From: Candidatus Zixiibacteriota bacterium
Lineage (GTDB): Bacteria > Zixibacteria > MSB-5A5 > GN15 > FEB-12
DNA length: 64,000 bases
NCBI GenBank assembly: GCA_034003725.1
Contig: JAVEYB010000012.1
Coordinates: 1 to 64,000, forward strand
Reading direction: 5' to 3'
This document shows, in pieces, positions 28,186 through 37,245 of the stretch (position 1 is the first letter of the stretch; every line of letters begins with the position of its first letter). Below the pieces are notes generated by a model, which made no database searches, was not told where the DNA came from, and saw only the letters and a program-made list of their open reading frames with translations. Both the position numbers and the translations under genes were made by a program.

Positions 28186-29082
28186 TTACTTGCCTGTTAA
28201 ACGTTTCTGGGCTTCACGGTAGCGGCGCGCTGTCGCTTCGACCACGTCGTCGGGCAGTACCGGCGCCGGCGGTTTCTTGTCCCAGCTGAGACTATCCAAC
28301 CAGTCGCGAAGCGGCTGTTTGTCGAACGATGGCTGTCCGCGACCCGGCTCGTAAGAATCGACCGGCCAAAACCGGCTGGAGTCGGGAGAGAGCACTTCAT
28401 CGATCAAGATGAACCGCCCGTCCTTGAATCCGAATTCAAACTTCGTATCGGCAATGATGATGCCCCTGGTTCGCGCGTAATCGGATGCCTTTAGATAAAT
28501 GGCGAGAGACGCTTCGCGGCATTTCTCGGCGGTGTCTTTGCCAACGAGATCGATCATCTGTTGAAAGCTGATGTTTTCATCGTGGCCGTCGTCGTTCTTC
28601 GAAGACGGCGTAAACAGCGGATGCGGCAGCTTGTCGGATTCACGAAGGTCGGACGGAAACTCAAAACCGTGAACGGTGTTTGAACCAGTTGCCCGGGCCG
28701 ATTTCAGTTCCTTCCACATAGAACCAGAGATGTACCCACGGACGATACATTCTGCGTCGATTCGTTCCGCTTTCGTGACAATCATGGAGCGACCGTCGAG
28801 TTGGTCGCGGTAGGCACGCAGCGCCTTCGGGTACTGGTCGACATCGGCGGTGACGAGATGGTTCTCCACAACATCTTTCAAGAAATCGAACCAGAACAGC
28901 GAAGTCTGCGTCAGTACCTTGCCCTTGCCGGGAATGGCGTTCGGCATGACCACGTCGAAAGCGGAGATGCGATCGGACGCGACGAACAAAAGGCTGTCAC
29001 CCAGATCGTAGATGTCACGAACCTTGCCGCGACGGACGAGCGGGAACTCGCTGATATCGGTTTGGTAGACGACATTATCCAT
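28186..29082 (-). CDS. purC: SAICAR synthetase
   Basis: Joins aspartate to CAIR in purine synthesis. From ATG 29082 it is 298 residues. RGKVRDIYDLGDSLLFVASDRISAFD is the family start (17-42), and VRGYISGSMWKE, IADTKFEFG and DEVLSPDSSRFWP are later motifs. The length matches the longer yeast-like and Bacteroidota-type group. The gene overlaps purN by eight bases. A start 25 codons upstream is open but lies within purN and is not family sequence. Confidence 0.96.
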   Translation of the reverse strand: MDNVVYQTDISEFPLVRRGKVRDIYDLGDSLLFVASDRISAFDVVMPNAIPGKGKVLTQTSLFWFDFLKDVVENHLVTADVDQYPKALRAYRDQLDGRSMIVTKAERIDAECIVRGYISGSMWKELKSARATGSNTVHGFEFPSDLRESDKLPHPLFTPSSKNDDGHDENISFQQMIDLVGKDTAEKCREASLAIYLKASDYARTRGIIIADTKFEFGFKDGRFILIDEVLSPDSSRFWPVDSYEPGRGQPSFDKQPLRDWLDSLSWDKKPPAPVLPDDVVEATARRYREAQKRLTGK

Positions 29083-29701
29083 GGGTCTGAGTGTATTCTC
29101 CTTTGATGAGCTTGTCCAGCACTTTCGGATACAACAGATGTTCCGCATCGAGTACACGCGCCGCCAATGTTTCAGGCGTGTCGCCTTCGAGAACCGGCAC
29201 TTTCAATTGCTCGAGTATCGTACCATTGTCGTAAATCTCATCGACCAGATGGACAGTGGGACCTGACTCACGGTCGCCTGACGCCAACACCGCCTCATGC
29301 ACGTGGCGTCCGTACATCCCCCGACCGCCGTACCTGGGAAGCAGAGCCGGGTGTATGTTTACCATGCGCCCTCGATACTCCCGAACGACCACCGGCGGCA
29401 TCAACTTGAGGTAGCCGGCCAGCGCAATGTAACTGATATCCCTCTCCCTCAGTCGCATCAGCAAGTCTTCCCCAGCCGAGTGTTCGCTTTCATAGTTGGA
29501 CGTGCGAAAGACCCACGTCTCAATACCAGCATCGGCGGCCCGCACCAAGCCGTAGGCTTTTCGAGTCGACGCCACCACCCAGGCGATGTGACCTGCCAAT
29601 CGTCCGCCGCGTTCGGCGTCGATAAGTGACTGCAGATCGGTACCCGAACCCGAAATGAATACCGCGACGCGTGCTTTACCGGTATCCATGTCACTACCCA
29701 T
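29075..29701 (-). CDS. purN: Phosphoribosylglycinamide formyltransferase
   Basis: Uses 10-formyl-THF to formylate GAR. The family body starts at RVAVFISGSGTDLQSLID. MVNIHPALLPRYGGRGMYGRHVHEAVLASG holds the catalytic Asn-His region (about 113-140), and the matching Asp lies in HLVDEIYDNG. The full frame is 208 residues. An ATG four codons in (29689) is equally possible because neither has a clear ribosome site. It overlaps the end of gatB by eight bases and the start of purC by eight. Confidence 0.93.
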   Translation of the reverse strand: MGSDMDTGKARVAVFISGSGTDLQSLIDAERGGRLAGHIAWVVASTRKAYGLVRAADAGIETWVFRTSNYESEHSAGEDLLMRLRERDISYIALAGYLKLMPPVVVREYRGRMVNIHPALLPRYGGRGMYGRHVHEAVLASGDRESGPTVHLVDEIYDNGTILEQLKVPVLEGDTPETLAARVLDAEHLLYPKVLDKLIKGEYTQTHG

Positions 29702-31139
29702 CGAGTTTCTTTTTCAGCAAATCGTTCACGATTTGCGGATTCGCCTGTCCGCGAGTCTGTTTCATCACTTGTCCGACAAAAAAACCAAACACGTTTGTCT
29801 TGCCCGACCGGTACTTTTCGACGTTTGCGGGGTTCGATTCCAACAGCGAGTCGACTATAGGCTCAAGAACGGACGGGTCGCTTATCTGTTCCAGCCCCTT
29901 TTTGCGGATGATCTGGCCCGGCGGCTCTCCGGTTGCAACCATGTCGGCAAAGACCTCTTTGGCCATCTTGCCGGAGATCGACTCGGAGCTGATTCGGCGG
30001 AGCAACTCTGCGATGTTGTTCGGCCGGATATGGTAGTCCGCGATATCGCAGTCCGCCTCTTTGACCGCCGCGAGCAGCTCTGTCCCGATCCAATTCGCGG
30101 CCATCTGACCATCGTCAAATTCGGTCATGACGGCTTCGAAATAGTCGGCCAGCGACCGGGAGTCGGTGAGGACAGCTGCGTCGTACACTCGGACACCATA
30201 TTGAGCCACAAACCGCCTTGCACGCTCATCGGCCAGCTCCGGAAGCGATGCACGGACCCGATCAATCCAGTCGTTGTCGATCTGCAGCGTCACCAGATCG
30301 GGCTCCGGGAAATAGCGGTAGTCATGTGATTCCTCTTTGGAACGCATCGGCTCAGCGGTCTGGGAGCGCTCGTTCCACAGCAGGGTCGTCTGCTCTACCT
30401 TTCCGCCTTTCATTATCAACTCCACCTGACGCCCAATCTCGAACTCAAGCGCCTTCTCGACATGCTTGAACGAATTGAGATTCTTCAGTTCGGTGCGCGT
30501 ACCGAAGCCGGCAGAACCCTCGGGACGCACCGACACGTTTGCATCGCACCGAAGATGCCCTTTTTCCATGTCTCCGGTGCACACCTGCAAGTATTGAAGT
30601 ATTTGTTTAAGCTTGACCAGATAAGCATAAGCCTCTGCAGGGGATCGAATATCAGGGCAGGAGACTATCTCGATCAGCGGCGTCCCGCAGCGGTTGAGGT
30701 CAACCTGCGAGTACGGTTCCCCGGATTCCGGGTGAAGCGATTTGCCTGCGTCCTCTTCGAGGTGGATCCGCAACAGGCCGACCGTCTTTGCTTCATTGTC
30801 TACTTCGAAGGCGATCTGCCCTCCCTCCCCTATGGGTTTGTCAAATTGAGAAATCTGGTAGCCTTTGGGGAGGTCCGGATAGAAGTAATTCTTCCGCGCA
30901 AAGACCGAGCGGTTGCAGACTGTGCCGCCGACCGCAAGGATCGCACGCATCGCATATTCGACGGCCTGTCGGTTGAGAACGGGGAGTGCGCCGGGTAGTC
31001 CCAGACAGACGGGACACGTCAAGCTGTTGGGCTCTGCGCCGTACTGCACTCGACACCCGCAGAAGATCTTGCTGTCGGTCTGAAGCTGGGCATGTACTTC
31101 GAGTCCGATTACGGGCTCGAAGCCGCGATACGTTGACAC
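29694..31139 (-). CDS. gatB: Asp/Glu-tRNA amidotransferase subunit B
   Basis: The kinase and tRNA-binding subunit of the GatCAB complex, which converts Glu-tRNA(Gln) or Asp-tRNA(Asn) to the amidated forms. The 481-residue protein starts at GTG 31139. It has GLEVHAQLQTDSKIFCGC, CLGLPGALPVLN, KNYFYPDLPKGYQISQ and DVNRCG-like text, then the YqeY-like tail ending in GQANPQIVNDLLKKKL. gatA lies 1.5 kb upstream with two other genes between, and no gatC is visible in the window. Confidence 0.96.
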   Translation of the reverse strand: MSTYRGFEPVIGLEVHAQLQTDSKIFCGCRVQYGAEPNSLTCPVCLGLPGALPVLNRQAVEYAMRAILAVGGTVCNRSVFARKNYFYPDLPKGYQISQFDKPIGEGGQIAFEVDNEAKTVGLLRIHLEEDAGKSLHPESGEPYSQVDLNRCGTPLIEIVSCPDIRSPAEAYAYLVKLKQILQYLQVCTGDMEKGHLRCDANVSVRPEGSAGFGTRTELKNLNSFKHVEKALEFEIGRQVELIMKGGKVEQTTLLWNERSQTAEPMRSKEESHDYRYFPEPDLVTLQIDNDWIDRVRASLPELADERARRFVAQYGVRVYDAAVLTDSRSLADYFEAVMTEFDDGQMAANWIGTELLAAVKEADCDIADYHIRPNNIAELLRRISSESISGKMAKEVFADMVATGEPPGQIIRKKGLEQISDPSVLEPIVDSLLESNPANVEKYRSGKTNVFGFFVGQVMKQTRGQANPQIVNDLLKKKLDG

Positions 31140-31187
31140 TGCAGGCTCTCTGCCTCCGCAGAACTGGTTTTCGGGTCAAACAAGTAA

Positions 31188-31227
31188 CGGCGTGCGGGTG
31201 TTTGTCGAAACAGCAGAATGCACGCCG
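31188..31227 (-). other. Two-tier hairpin upstream of gatB
   Basis: An 8-bp outer stem (CGGCGTGC with GCACGCCG) encloses a 5-bp inner stem (TGTTT with AAACA). On the minus strand it is followed by TTACTTGTTTGA, moderately U-rich. It could terminate the upstream membrane-protein gene or act in the gatB leader. Confidence 0.5.
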
Positions 31228-31265
31228 ATCGCATCGTACGTCAGTCTATGTGCGGGAAATAACGG

Positions 31266-31841
31266 CTACAGGGCGAGAATGTCAAACCTTATCAGGCTGA
31301 GCAGCCCGGACAACTTGAACACGGCAAAGAAAAAAGCCAGTTGAACCAGGAGCCGGAACAGTCGTGCCGTACTTCGCCGCTCGGCCTGATCCGTGTCGTA
31401 TCCGGCAGCACGAAAGATCAGAAACGGCAGGTCCGCCAGAAAGACGCCGATTTGATACAGCCAGAACAGCGGGTTGAAAAGATTGACTTGCTGGCGCCAG
31501 AGCCTGGTCTGGTATTTGACAATACCACGGTCGAGTAACGCGCGCACATCGTCGTCGCGAAGGTCGAAACTCCGAACAATATGGTCGCGGAAGATGGCCT
31601 TGATCAGGTTGATTCGGACTTTTTTGCCTCCGCGCGTTTGCGCGTCGCGCGTAATCAGCGAACCCAGTCCGACCCTCCGCAAAGAGTCGACTGTCAGGGC
31701 TGCGAGCGGTTCCATCTTCGCGAGCACGGCTTGCGCGGGCACATTGGTCTCGCGATTCGTGAAAGCCGCGTATTCGCGATACAGGGTTCGGAACTGCTCC
31801 AGATTGCCCAAGCGCCGTCGAACTTCAAAATACGTCATCAT
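31266..31841 (-). CDS. Small membrane protein of unknown function
   Basis: A 191-residue protein. The first 120 residues are polar, charged and mostly helical. Two hydrophobic segments follow, around 121-146 (FNPLFWLYQIGVFLADLPFL) and 166-185 (LLVQLAFFFAVFKLSGLLSL). The start overlaps the preceding hydrolase gene by four bases (ATGA), so the two are probably co-translated. I do not recognise the family. Confidence 0.7.
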   Translation of the reverse strand: MMTYFEVRRRLGNLEQFRTLYREYAAFTNRETNVPAQAVLAKMEPLAALTVDSLRRVGLGSLITRDAQTRGGKKVRINLIKAIFRDHIVRSFDLRDDDVRALLDRGIVKYQTRLWRQQVNLFNPLFWLYQIGVFLADLPFLIFRAAGYDTDQAERRSTARLFRLLVQLAFFFAVFKLSGLLSLIRFDILAL

Positions 31842-32629
31842 GAGACGGCCCTCGCTGCGAGGAATGCACTCAGGTCGCGGTTGAAGCGATCCGGCTGTTC
31901 GAGGTTGATCATATGTCCGGTCTGTTCGTAGACGGAGAGCTGACTACCCGCAATCTTCGCGTGCAGCAAGCGTGCCAGCGGAAGAAAGATCCGATCGAGC
32001 GCACCGGCAAGTATGAATGTTGGGGTATCGATCGTATGGACGCGCTCGAGATCCTGCTCTTTGTCGTACTTGCCACGCATCTTGTCCTTCCATACCGCCC
32101 CGGAGTATCCTCGCATCATCTCTTCAATCAGCGGTCGAATGTGTGCCCGCGCGCTCTCCCTATACCACGCGAGCGACCACTGCATCCATTGCTCTTTGGC
32201 GGCCTCAGCTCCTTCAGCACGACCTACTTCGTCGAGCCGAGTGAATCTTCGGCCCGCGCTGTACCCGGCCGCGCCCGTGCTGACCAGGGTCAAGGACCGA
32301 AGGCGATGCTGGTGAGCGAGCGCGAATCCGAGGGCGGTGGACCCGCCCATAGACAAACCCACCAGATGAAACCGCTCTATTTCTAAGATATCGGCAAGCT
32401 GGAGCAGGTCATTCACCCGGTCGGCGCGGCTGTAAGCCGTTGGAGGAGCGTCGGATTCGCCATGTCCCTTGGCGTCAGGAAGTATTACGCGATAGCTGGT
32501 CTTGAAGTAAGGGATCTGAGGGGTCCACATACGGCGATCCAGAGAGAAACCATGCAGGAAGATGAGTGGCTCCCCGACTCCGTGTTCCTCATAATAGAGC
32601 TTGAAATCACCAAGATCGGCGTACGGCAT
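31838..32629 (-). CDS. Alpha/beta-fold hydrolase
   Basis: A 263-residue hydrolase with the usual layout: oxyanion LHGFSLDRRMW near 24-34, nucleophile elbow GLSMGGS near 93, an acid in AGALDRIFLP and catalytic His in TGHMINLEQPD. It resembles the BioH, 3-oxoadipate enol-lactonase and esterase group, and no substrate can be assigned. It starts three bases after gatA ends and overlaps the membrane-protein gene that follows. Confidence 0.88.
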   Translation of the reverse strand: MPYADLGDFKLYYEEHGVGEPLIFLHGFSLDRRMWTPQIPYFKTSYRVILPDAKGHGESDAPPTAYSRADRVNDLLQLADILEIERFHLVGLSMGGSTALGFALAHQHRLRSLTLVSTGAAGYSAGRRFTRLDEVGRAEGAEAAKEQWMQWSLAWYRESARAHIRPLIEEMMRGYSGAVWKDKMRGKYDKEQDLERVHTIDTPTFILAGALDRIFLPLARLLHAKIAGSQLSVYEQTGHMINLEQPDRFNRDLSAFLAARAVS

Positions 32630-32632
32630 GTG

Positions 32633-34066
32633 CTACTGAGCTCGGAGGATTGTCCCCGCAACCTGGAATAGAGTCTGTTCGTCGAAGTGCGGCGCGATAA
32701 ATTGGATACCGATAGGCAAGCCATCGCGCGATTTTGCGAACGGAACAGAGAGGGCTGGATTGCCGGTGAGTGACGCCGGCGCGGTGTATACATCGGACAG
32801 ATACATGGCGAGTGGGTCGGTAATCTTCTCCCCCAGCCGAAACGCGGGAGTCGGAGCGGTCGGCGAGAGAATCAGGTTGACCGACTTAAAGCTTTCGTCG
32901 AATTCACGACGCATAAGTTCTCGCACCTGAGCCGCTTTGGTATAGTAAGCGTCATAGTAGCCGGCTGACAGCGCGTACGTCCCAAGCATGATTCTACGTT
33001 TTACCTCGGCCCCGAATCCCTTCGCCCTCGTGTCGGAATACATCTGTTCAAGAGCGCGGTCACCGCTTTCCCGCAAGCCGTAGCGAACCCCATCGAAGCG
33101 GGCCAGATTGGCCGAGGCCTCGGCTGACGCGATTACGTAATATGTCGGAATGGCCTTGTCGGTCATGGGCAACGAGATGTCGACGCAGCGGTGACCCAGT
33201 TTTTCCAACGTATCGCGGGCATTACCGATCGCGCGTTCCACGTCCGGGTCGAGTCCTTGTCCCATGTATTCTTTCGGCAGACCAATGACCAGCGAACGAT
33301 CGAGCGCGAGGCGGGAACGGTAGTCGGGATGTCGGAAGGCGACTGAGGTCGAGTCGTTCTCGTCGCGGCCGGCCACAATGGAGAAGATCAACGCCAGGTC
33401 TTCGACCGTGCGGGCGAACGGCGAGATCTGGTCCGTCGATGACGCGAAAGCCGTCAAGCCGTAGCGAGAAATTGCACCGTAGGTTGGCTTTAGACCGAGA
33501 AGTCCGCAAAACGACGCCGGCTGCCGGACTGAACCACCCGTCTCCGAGCCAAAGGCCAGCGGAACGATGCCTGAGGCGACGGCCGCCGCCGAACCGCCCG
33601 AGGATCCTCCCGGGGCGCGGGTGTGGTCGACCGGGTTCTTGACCGGGCCGTAGTAGGAGTTTTCGTTTGAGGACCCCATGGCGAACTCATCGAGGTTGGT
33701 CTTTCCTATTATCACGGCGCCTGCGTCAATCAGGCGCGAGACAACGGTTGCGTCGTACGGGGGAACGTAGCCCTGCAGAATACGCGATCCGCAGGTCATA
33801 GGATAGCCGGTGTAGCTGATGTTATCTTTGATGGCGACCGGCACACCGGCAAGCGGCAACCGAGACTTCCTGTCGGCCTTCATGCGATCAACGGCCCCTG
33901 CCTGCGCAAGTGCCTTCTCCTCGCAGAGAGTTATGAACGCATTGAGGTCTTTGCCGATCGTGTTCGCGCGTCGAAGCGCTTCAGTGGTGACACCGACAGC
34001 CGAGAGCGCATCAGTCCGCACGCTCTCGGCGATTTCGTTGGCCGACATGGCCGTATAGTCAATCAT
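32633..34066 (-). CDS. gatA: Asp/Glu-tRNA amidotransferase subunit A
   Basis: The amidase subunit of GatCAB, releasing ammonia from glutamine. From ATG 34066 it is 477 residues. The Ser-cisSer-Lys triad region is visible: PVAIKDN (Lys), GGSSGGSAAAVASG and GSETGGSVRQPASF. RRIMLGTYALSAGYYDAYY is a GatA mark. No Shine-Dalgarno is present. A -10 box ends seven bases upstream, so this may be a leaderless message. A second ATG lies six codons further in. Confidence 0.95.
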   Translation of the reverse strand: MIDYTAMSANEIAESVRTDALSAVGVTTEALRRANTIGKDLNAFITLCEEKALAQAGAVDRMKADRKSRLPLAGVPVAIKDNISYTGYPMTCGSRILQGYVPPYDATVVSRLIDAGAVIIGKTNLDEFAMGSSNENSYYGPVKNPVDHTRAPGGSSGGSAAAVASGIVPLAFGSETGGSVRQPASFCGLLGLKPTYGAISRYGLTAFASSTDQISPFARTVEDLALIFSIVAGRDENDSTSVAFRHPDYRSRLALDRSLVIGLPKEYMGQGLDPDVERAIGNARDTLEKLGHRCVDISLPMTDKAIPTYYVIASAEASANLARFDGVRYGLRESGDRALEQMYSDTRAKGFGAEVKRRIMLGTYALSAGYYDAYYTKAAQVRELMRREFDESFKSVNLILSPTAPTPAFRLGEKITDPLAMYLSDVYTAPASLTGNPALSVPFAKSRDGLPIGIQFIAPHFDEQTLFQVAGTILRAQ

Positions 34067-34073
34067 GGCAGCC

Positions 34074-34102
34074 AATATAGGGAAAGCGTCGTATCGCGCC
34101 AA
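34074..34102 (-). promoter_or_regulatory. Candidate promoter giving a leaderless gatA message
   Basis: TTGGCG (34097-34102, 4/6), a 17-base spacer and TATATT (34074-34079, 5/6), with seven bases to the gatA ATG. It lies between the glnA terminator and gatA, where a new unit must begin. Confidence 0.5.
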
Positions 34103-34129
34103 GTAATCAGTTTGCGCGGGGCGGTACTC

Positions 34130-34165
34130 AACAGAAAAGACAAAGCGCCGGAGTTCCGGCGCCTT
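34130..34165 (-). terminator. Rho-independent terminator after glnA
   Basis: GCGCCGGA and TCCGGCGC (34145-34162) form an 8-bp stem with a tiny loop, followed on the minus strand by TTTGTCTTTT. It sits about 30 bases past the glnA stop codon. Confidence 0.88.
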
Positions 34166-34193
34166 GCAGCAGTCAGCAGCCCAAATTCAGCGT

Positions 34194-35513
34194 CTACAAC
34201 ATCGAGAGGTACTTCTGGATCTCGAACTCAGACACATGGGTGCGGTACTGGTCCCACTCGATTTTCTTGTTCGCAATCAGCTTGTCGAAAACGTGTTCGC
34301 CAAGTGTTTCGCGCAGCAGCTCCGATTGCTCGGCCTCGCGTGTGGCGTCGTCGAGCGAGCCGGGCAATGTCACGAACTTCATGCGCTCATCCTCGGTCAT
34401 GCCAAAAATGTTGCGTTCGGTCGGCTTTTCCAATTCGTATTTCTCCTCAACCCCCTTTAATCCTGCTGCCAGGATGCAGGCAAACGCGAGGTAAGGGTTG
34501 GCGGAGGGGTCGGGAGAGCGCAGTTCGATGCGTGTGGCGCGCTCTTTGCCTACCCGGTACATGGGCACCCGCACGAGCGACGACCGGTTGCGCCGACCCC
34601 AGCTGACATAGACGGGCGCTTCGTAGCCCGGCACCAGCCGCTTGTACGAATTGATCCACTGGTTGTTTACAAGCGTGATCTCACGGATGTGCCTCAGCAC
34701 TCCGGCCACGAAGTGGCGTGCCATGGCGGAGAGATTGTACTCTCCTTTGGCGTCGAAGAACAGGTTTTTGTCGCCTTCGAAAATCGACATATGCACATGC
34801 ATTCCCGAGCCGTTTTCGCCGTACAGCGGCTTGGGCATGAAGGTGGCGTACATGTCGTTTTCGCTCGCGATTTCCTTCACTACAAACTTGTAGACCTGCA
34901 CGAAATCGGCCATGACGAGCGCTTCCTGATACTTGAGGTCTATTTCGTGCTGGCTTGGGGCAACCTCATGGTGTGCGCATTCGACGGGAATGTCGAGCAA
35001 CTCGAGGGCATTGACCGTCTTTTTTCGAAGCTGGGTGCCGATATCGACCGAGCCGTAGTCGAAATACCCCGTCTGGTCGAGGATATTCGGTTCCTGTCCG
35101 TTTTCAAAGTAGAAGTACTCGCACTCCGGACCGACGTAGAAGGTCCATTTCTTCTTCTCCAAGCGGGAGAGAGTGCGGCGCAGCACCCAGCGCGGGTCGC
35201 CGTCGTACGGCGAACCGTCGGGATTGGTGATATCGCAGAACAACTGCGCGACGCGTTCCCCCGCGATTTCCCACGGGATAATGCGAAACGTGACGGGATC
35301 CGGCATCGCCATGAGGTCGGATTCATCGATACGCGCGAAGCCTTCGATTGATGAGCCGTCAAAGCCCTGGCCCTCTTCGAGCACCTGCTCGATTTCCGCC
35401 CGGGTAATGGTCATCCCTTTGATACGTCCGAGAATGTCGGTGAAACAAAGGCGAATGTAGCGGACCTCCGCCTCATCAATTAATCTGAGGACGTCCTCGC
35501 GTGTTCTGGTCAC
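34194..35513 (-). CDS. glnA: Glutamine synthetase, type I
   Basis: ATP-dependent synthesis of glutamine from glutamate and ammonia as a dodecamer. The 439-residue protein starts at GTG 35513, with AGGAG eight bases upstream. The longer frame begins at TTG and is less likely. FTDILGRIKG, GFDGSSIEGF, GPECEYFYF, ENGSGMHVHMS, NRSSLVRVP and RSPDPSANPY are family motifs. The size matches the shorter GSI-alpha (Bacillus/Thermotoga) form. I do not see the tyrosine loop adenylylated in enteric GSI-beta, so feedback or protein-binding control is more likely. It is its own unit with a terminator. Confidence 0.95.
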   Translation of the reverse strand: MTRTREDVLRLIDEAEVRYIRLCFTDILGRIKGMTITRAEIEQVLEEGQGFDGSSIEGFARIDESDLMAMPDPVTFRIIPWEIAGERVAQLFCDITNPDGSPYDGDPRWVLRRTLSRLEKKKWTFYVGPECEYFYFENGQEPNILDQTGYFDYGSVDIGTQLRKKTVNALELLDIPVECAHHEVAPSQHEIDLKYQEALVMADFVQVYKFVVKEIASENDMYATFMPKPLYGENGSGMHVHMSIFEGDKNLFFDAKGEYNLSAMARHFVAGVLRHIREITLVNNQWINSYKRLVPGYEAPVYVSWGRRNRSSLVRVPMYRVGKERATRIELRSPDPSANPYLAFACILAAGLKGVEEKYELEKPTERNIFGMTEDERMKFVTLPGSLDDATREAEQSELLRETLGEHVFDKLIANKKIEWDQYRTHVSEFEIQKYLSML

Positions 35514-35703
35514 GGCTGGCACTCCTGCGAAAGTTTGGGGTGTTTGTTGGTTTGAAAGCCCTAAATAGCGTTGCCTGAGTTCCTCGTGCAACGAAAAAAC
35601 TCACAAAATCGATCCAGGAAAGCTAGTGTAACGGGCCGGGGACGGTTTTGTTCGCTCCGAACCGGTAGAAAGGAGAAAAATGGTGTGGCAAAGTCCAATT
35701 TGT

Positions 35704-35722
35704 GACGCCGGCCGCCGGCGTC
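35704..35722 (-). other. GC-rich hairpin after the dCMP deaminase gene
   Basis: GACGCCGG and CCGGCGTC pair around CCG. There is no U-run on either side, so termination activity is uncertain. Confidence 0.4.
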
Positions 35723-35788
35723 GCGAGCTCTCCCGACAGCCAGCGTGGCCGCCCGGCCCCTGAGCGGGCACCCGGCGGCTCCAATCAG

Positions 35789-36298
35789 TCAGGCACTTTC
35801 GTCGTTTGCTTCAAGCGTCAGTTCAATTCGATGGGTTTGCGGCTGGAGTCGGCGGCAGACGACACCGGCCGCCTCCAGGATCCGTCGTGAGGCCTTAAAG
35901 ACGTCCTGTTCCCGATACTTGTCCGACAAGTAGACTACTTCTTTGATGCCTACCTGTACGATCAGCTTGGCGCATTCATTGCAGGGGAACAGCGACACGT
36001 AAATAGCGGCGCCTTCCAGATCAGCTTTGTTGGAGGAGTTGGTAATGGCGTTCATCTCGGCATGGCAAACATACGGGTACTTGGTGTCGAGGAAGTCGCC
36101 TTCCCGCGACCACGGCGCGACATCATCGGAGAGGCCCCTTGGAAAGCCGTTATAACCGATGCCGATTATACGGCGTTTGACATTGACAATACAGGCGCCA
36201 ACCTGGGTACTCGGGTCCTTGGACCGCTGGGCTGATAGTTCGGCGACCGCCATGAAGTAGTCATCCCAGCTCAAGTAATGCATGCGTTTCTGGGACAT
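35789..36298 (-). CDS. Deoxycytidylate deaminase
   Basis: A 169-residue zinc-dependent enzyme that deaminates dCMP to dUMP for thymidylate synthesis. HAEMNAI (His/Glu) and PCNECAK (two Cys) give the zinc and proton-shuttle residues. GIGYNGFPRG and RSKDPSTQVGACIVN are typical of the dCMP deaminase and ComEB group. The gene appears to stand alone between the slipin operon terminator and glnA. Confidence 0.93.
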   Translation of the reverse strand: MSQKRMHYLSWDDYFMAVAELSAQRSKDPSTQVGACIVNVKRRIIGIGYNGFPRGLSDDVAPWSREGDFLDTKYPYVCHAEMNAITNSSNKADLEGAAIYVSLFPCNECAKLIVQVGIKEVVYLSDKYREQDVFKASRRILEAAGVVCRRLQPQTHRIELTLEANDESA

Positions 36299-36385
36299 GG
36301 GCGGAGTATATGAAGTCAGCGAATTGCGGTAAAGAGCTTTCTTGTTCGATCCCTCAGAATAAGGTCCTGTGGACCGGCGGACCTC

Positions 36386-36416
36386 ACGAAAAAGGGCCGC
36401 ACGATGCGGCCCTTTG
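36386..36416 (-). terminator. Rho-independent terminator after the slipin gene
   Basis: AGGGCCGCA and TGCGGCCCT form a stem with a short loop, followed by TTTTTCG on the minus strand. It ends the nfeD-slipin unit. Confidence 0.88.
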
Positions 36417-36440
36417 CCTGGCTAGCGATATCGAGAGCGA

Positions 36441-37223
36441 TTATGACCTGGCGGCTTCGCCGGTTTTTGCCTTCATATAGTCGCCCAGCAGGTTGAGCAG
36501 GTCGATCGGAACCGGGAAAATAGTGGTGGAGTTTTTCTCGGCTGAGACCTCAACCAGCGTTTGCAGGAAGCGAAGCTGCATGGCATTGGGAGCCCGGCCG
36601 ATGACCCGGGCCGCCTCGGCCAGTTTTTCTGAGGCCTGCAGTTCTCCTTCGGCATGAATAACCTTGGCGCGGCGCTCACGTTCGGCTTCGGCCTGTCGGG
36701 CAATCGCGCGCTGCATTTCGGGTGGCAGGTCCACGTTTTTGACCTCGACCACCGAGACTTTGACGCCCCACGGTTCGGTCTGGTCGTCAATGATCCGCTG
36801 CAACTCGGCATTTATTGTCTCCCGGTCGGCCAAGAGGTTGTCCAGTTCCTGCTGTCCCAGGACCGAACGGAGGGTCGTCTGGGCGATCTGCGAGGTTGCC
36901 TCGAAGAAGTTGGCTACCGAGACAATCGCCTTGTTTGCATCGGTGATCTGGAAATAGACTACCGCATTCACTTTGACAGAAACGTTGTCGCGGGTGATGA
37001 CATCCTGCGCCGGGATATCGTAGGTGATGACACGCAGGTCGACTCGAACCATCTTATCGACGATCGGGATAAGGATTATCAGCCCGGGTCCCTTGGCGCC
37101 GATGAGGCGTCCGAGCCGGAAGATCACGCCGCGTTCATATTCCTTGAGCACCTTGATCATGTTGAACAGAAGCAGCAGCCCGAAGATTATGATGACGGCT
37201 AACACGGTCGGGAATGGTGACAT
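36441..37223 (-). CDS. Slipin, SPFH/band 7 membrane protein
   Basis: A 260-residue stomatin-like protein. An N-terminal membrane helix ([19 protein letters not shown]) is followed by the SPFH domain: [52 protein letters not shown] and [28 protein letters not shown]. It is expected to form oligomeric rings at membrane microdomains and to be a substrate or partner of the NfeD protease. nfeD lies 22 bases upstream, the standard pairing. Confidence 0.94.
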   Translation of the reverse strand: MSPFPTVLAVIIIFGLLLLFNMIKVLKEYERGVIFRLGRLIGAKGPGLIILIPIVDKMVRVDLRVITYDIPAQDVITRDNVSVKVNAVVYFQITDANKAIVSVANFFEATSQIAQTTLRSVLGQQELDNLLADRETINAELQRIIDDQTEPWGVKVSVVEVKNVDLPPEMQRAIARQAEAERERRAKVIHAEGELQASEKLAEAARVIGRAPNAMQLRFLQTLVEVSAEKNSTTIFPVPIDLLNLLGDYMKAKTGEAARS

Positions 37224-37245
37224 ACGTTATTCCTTTATCAGGTGT

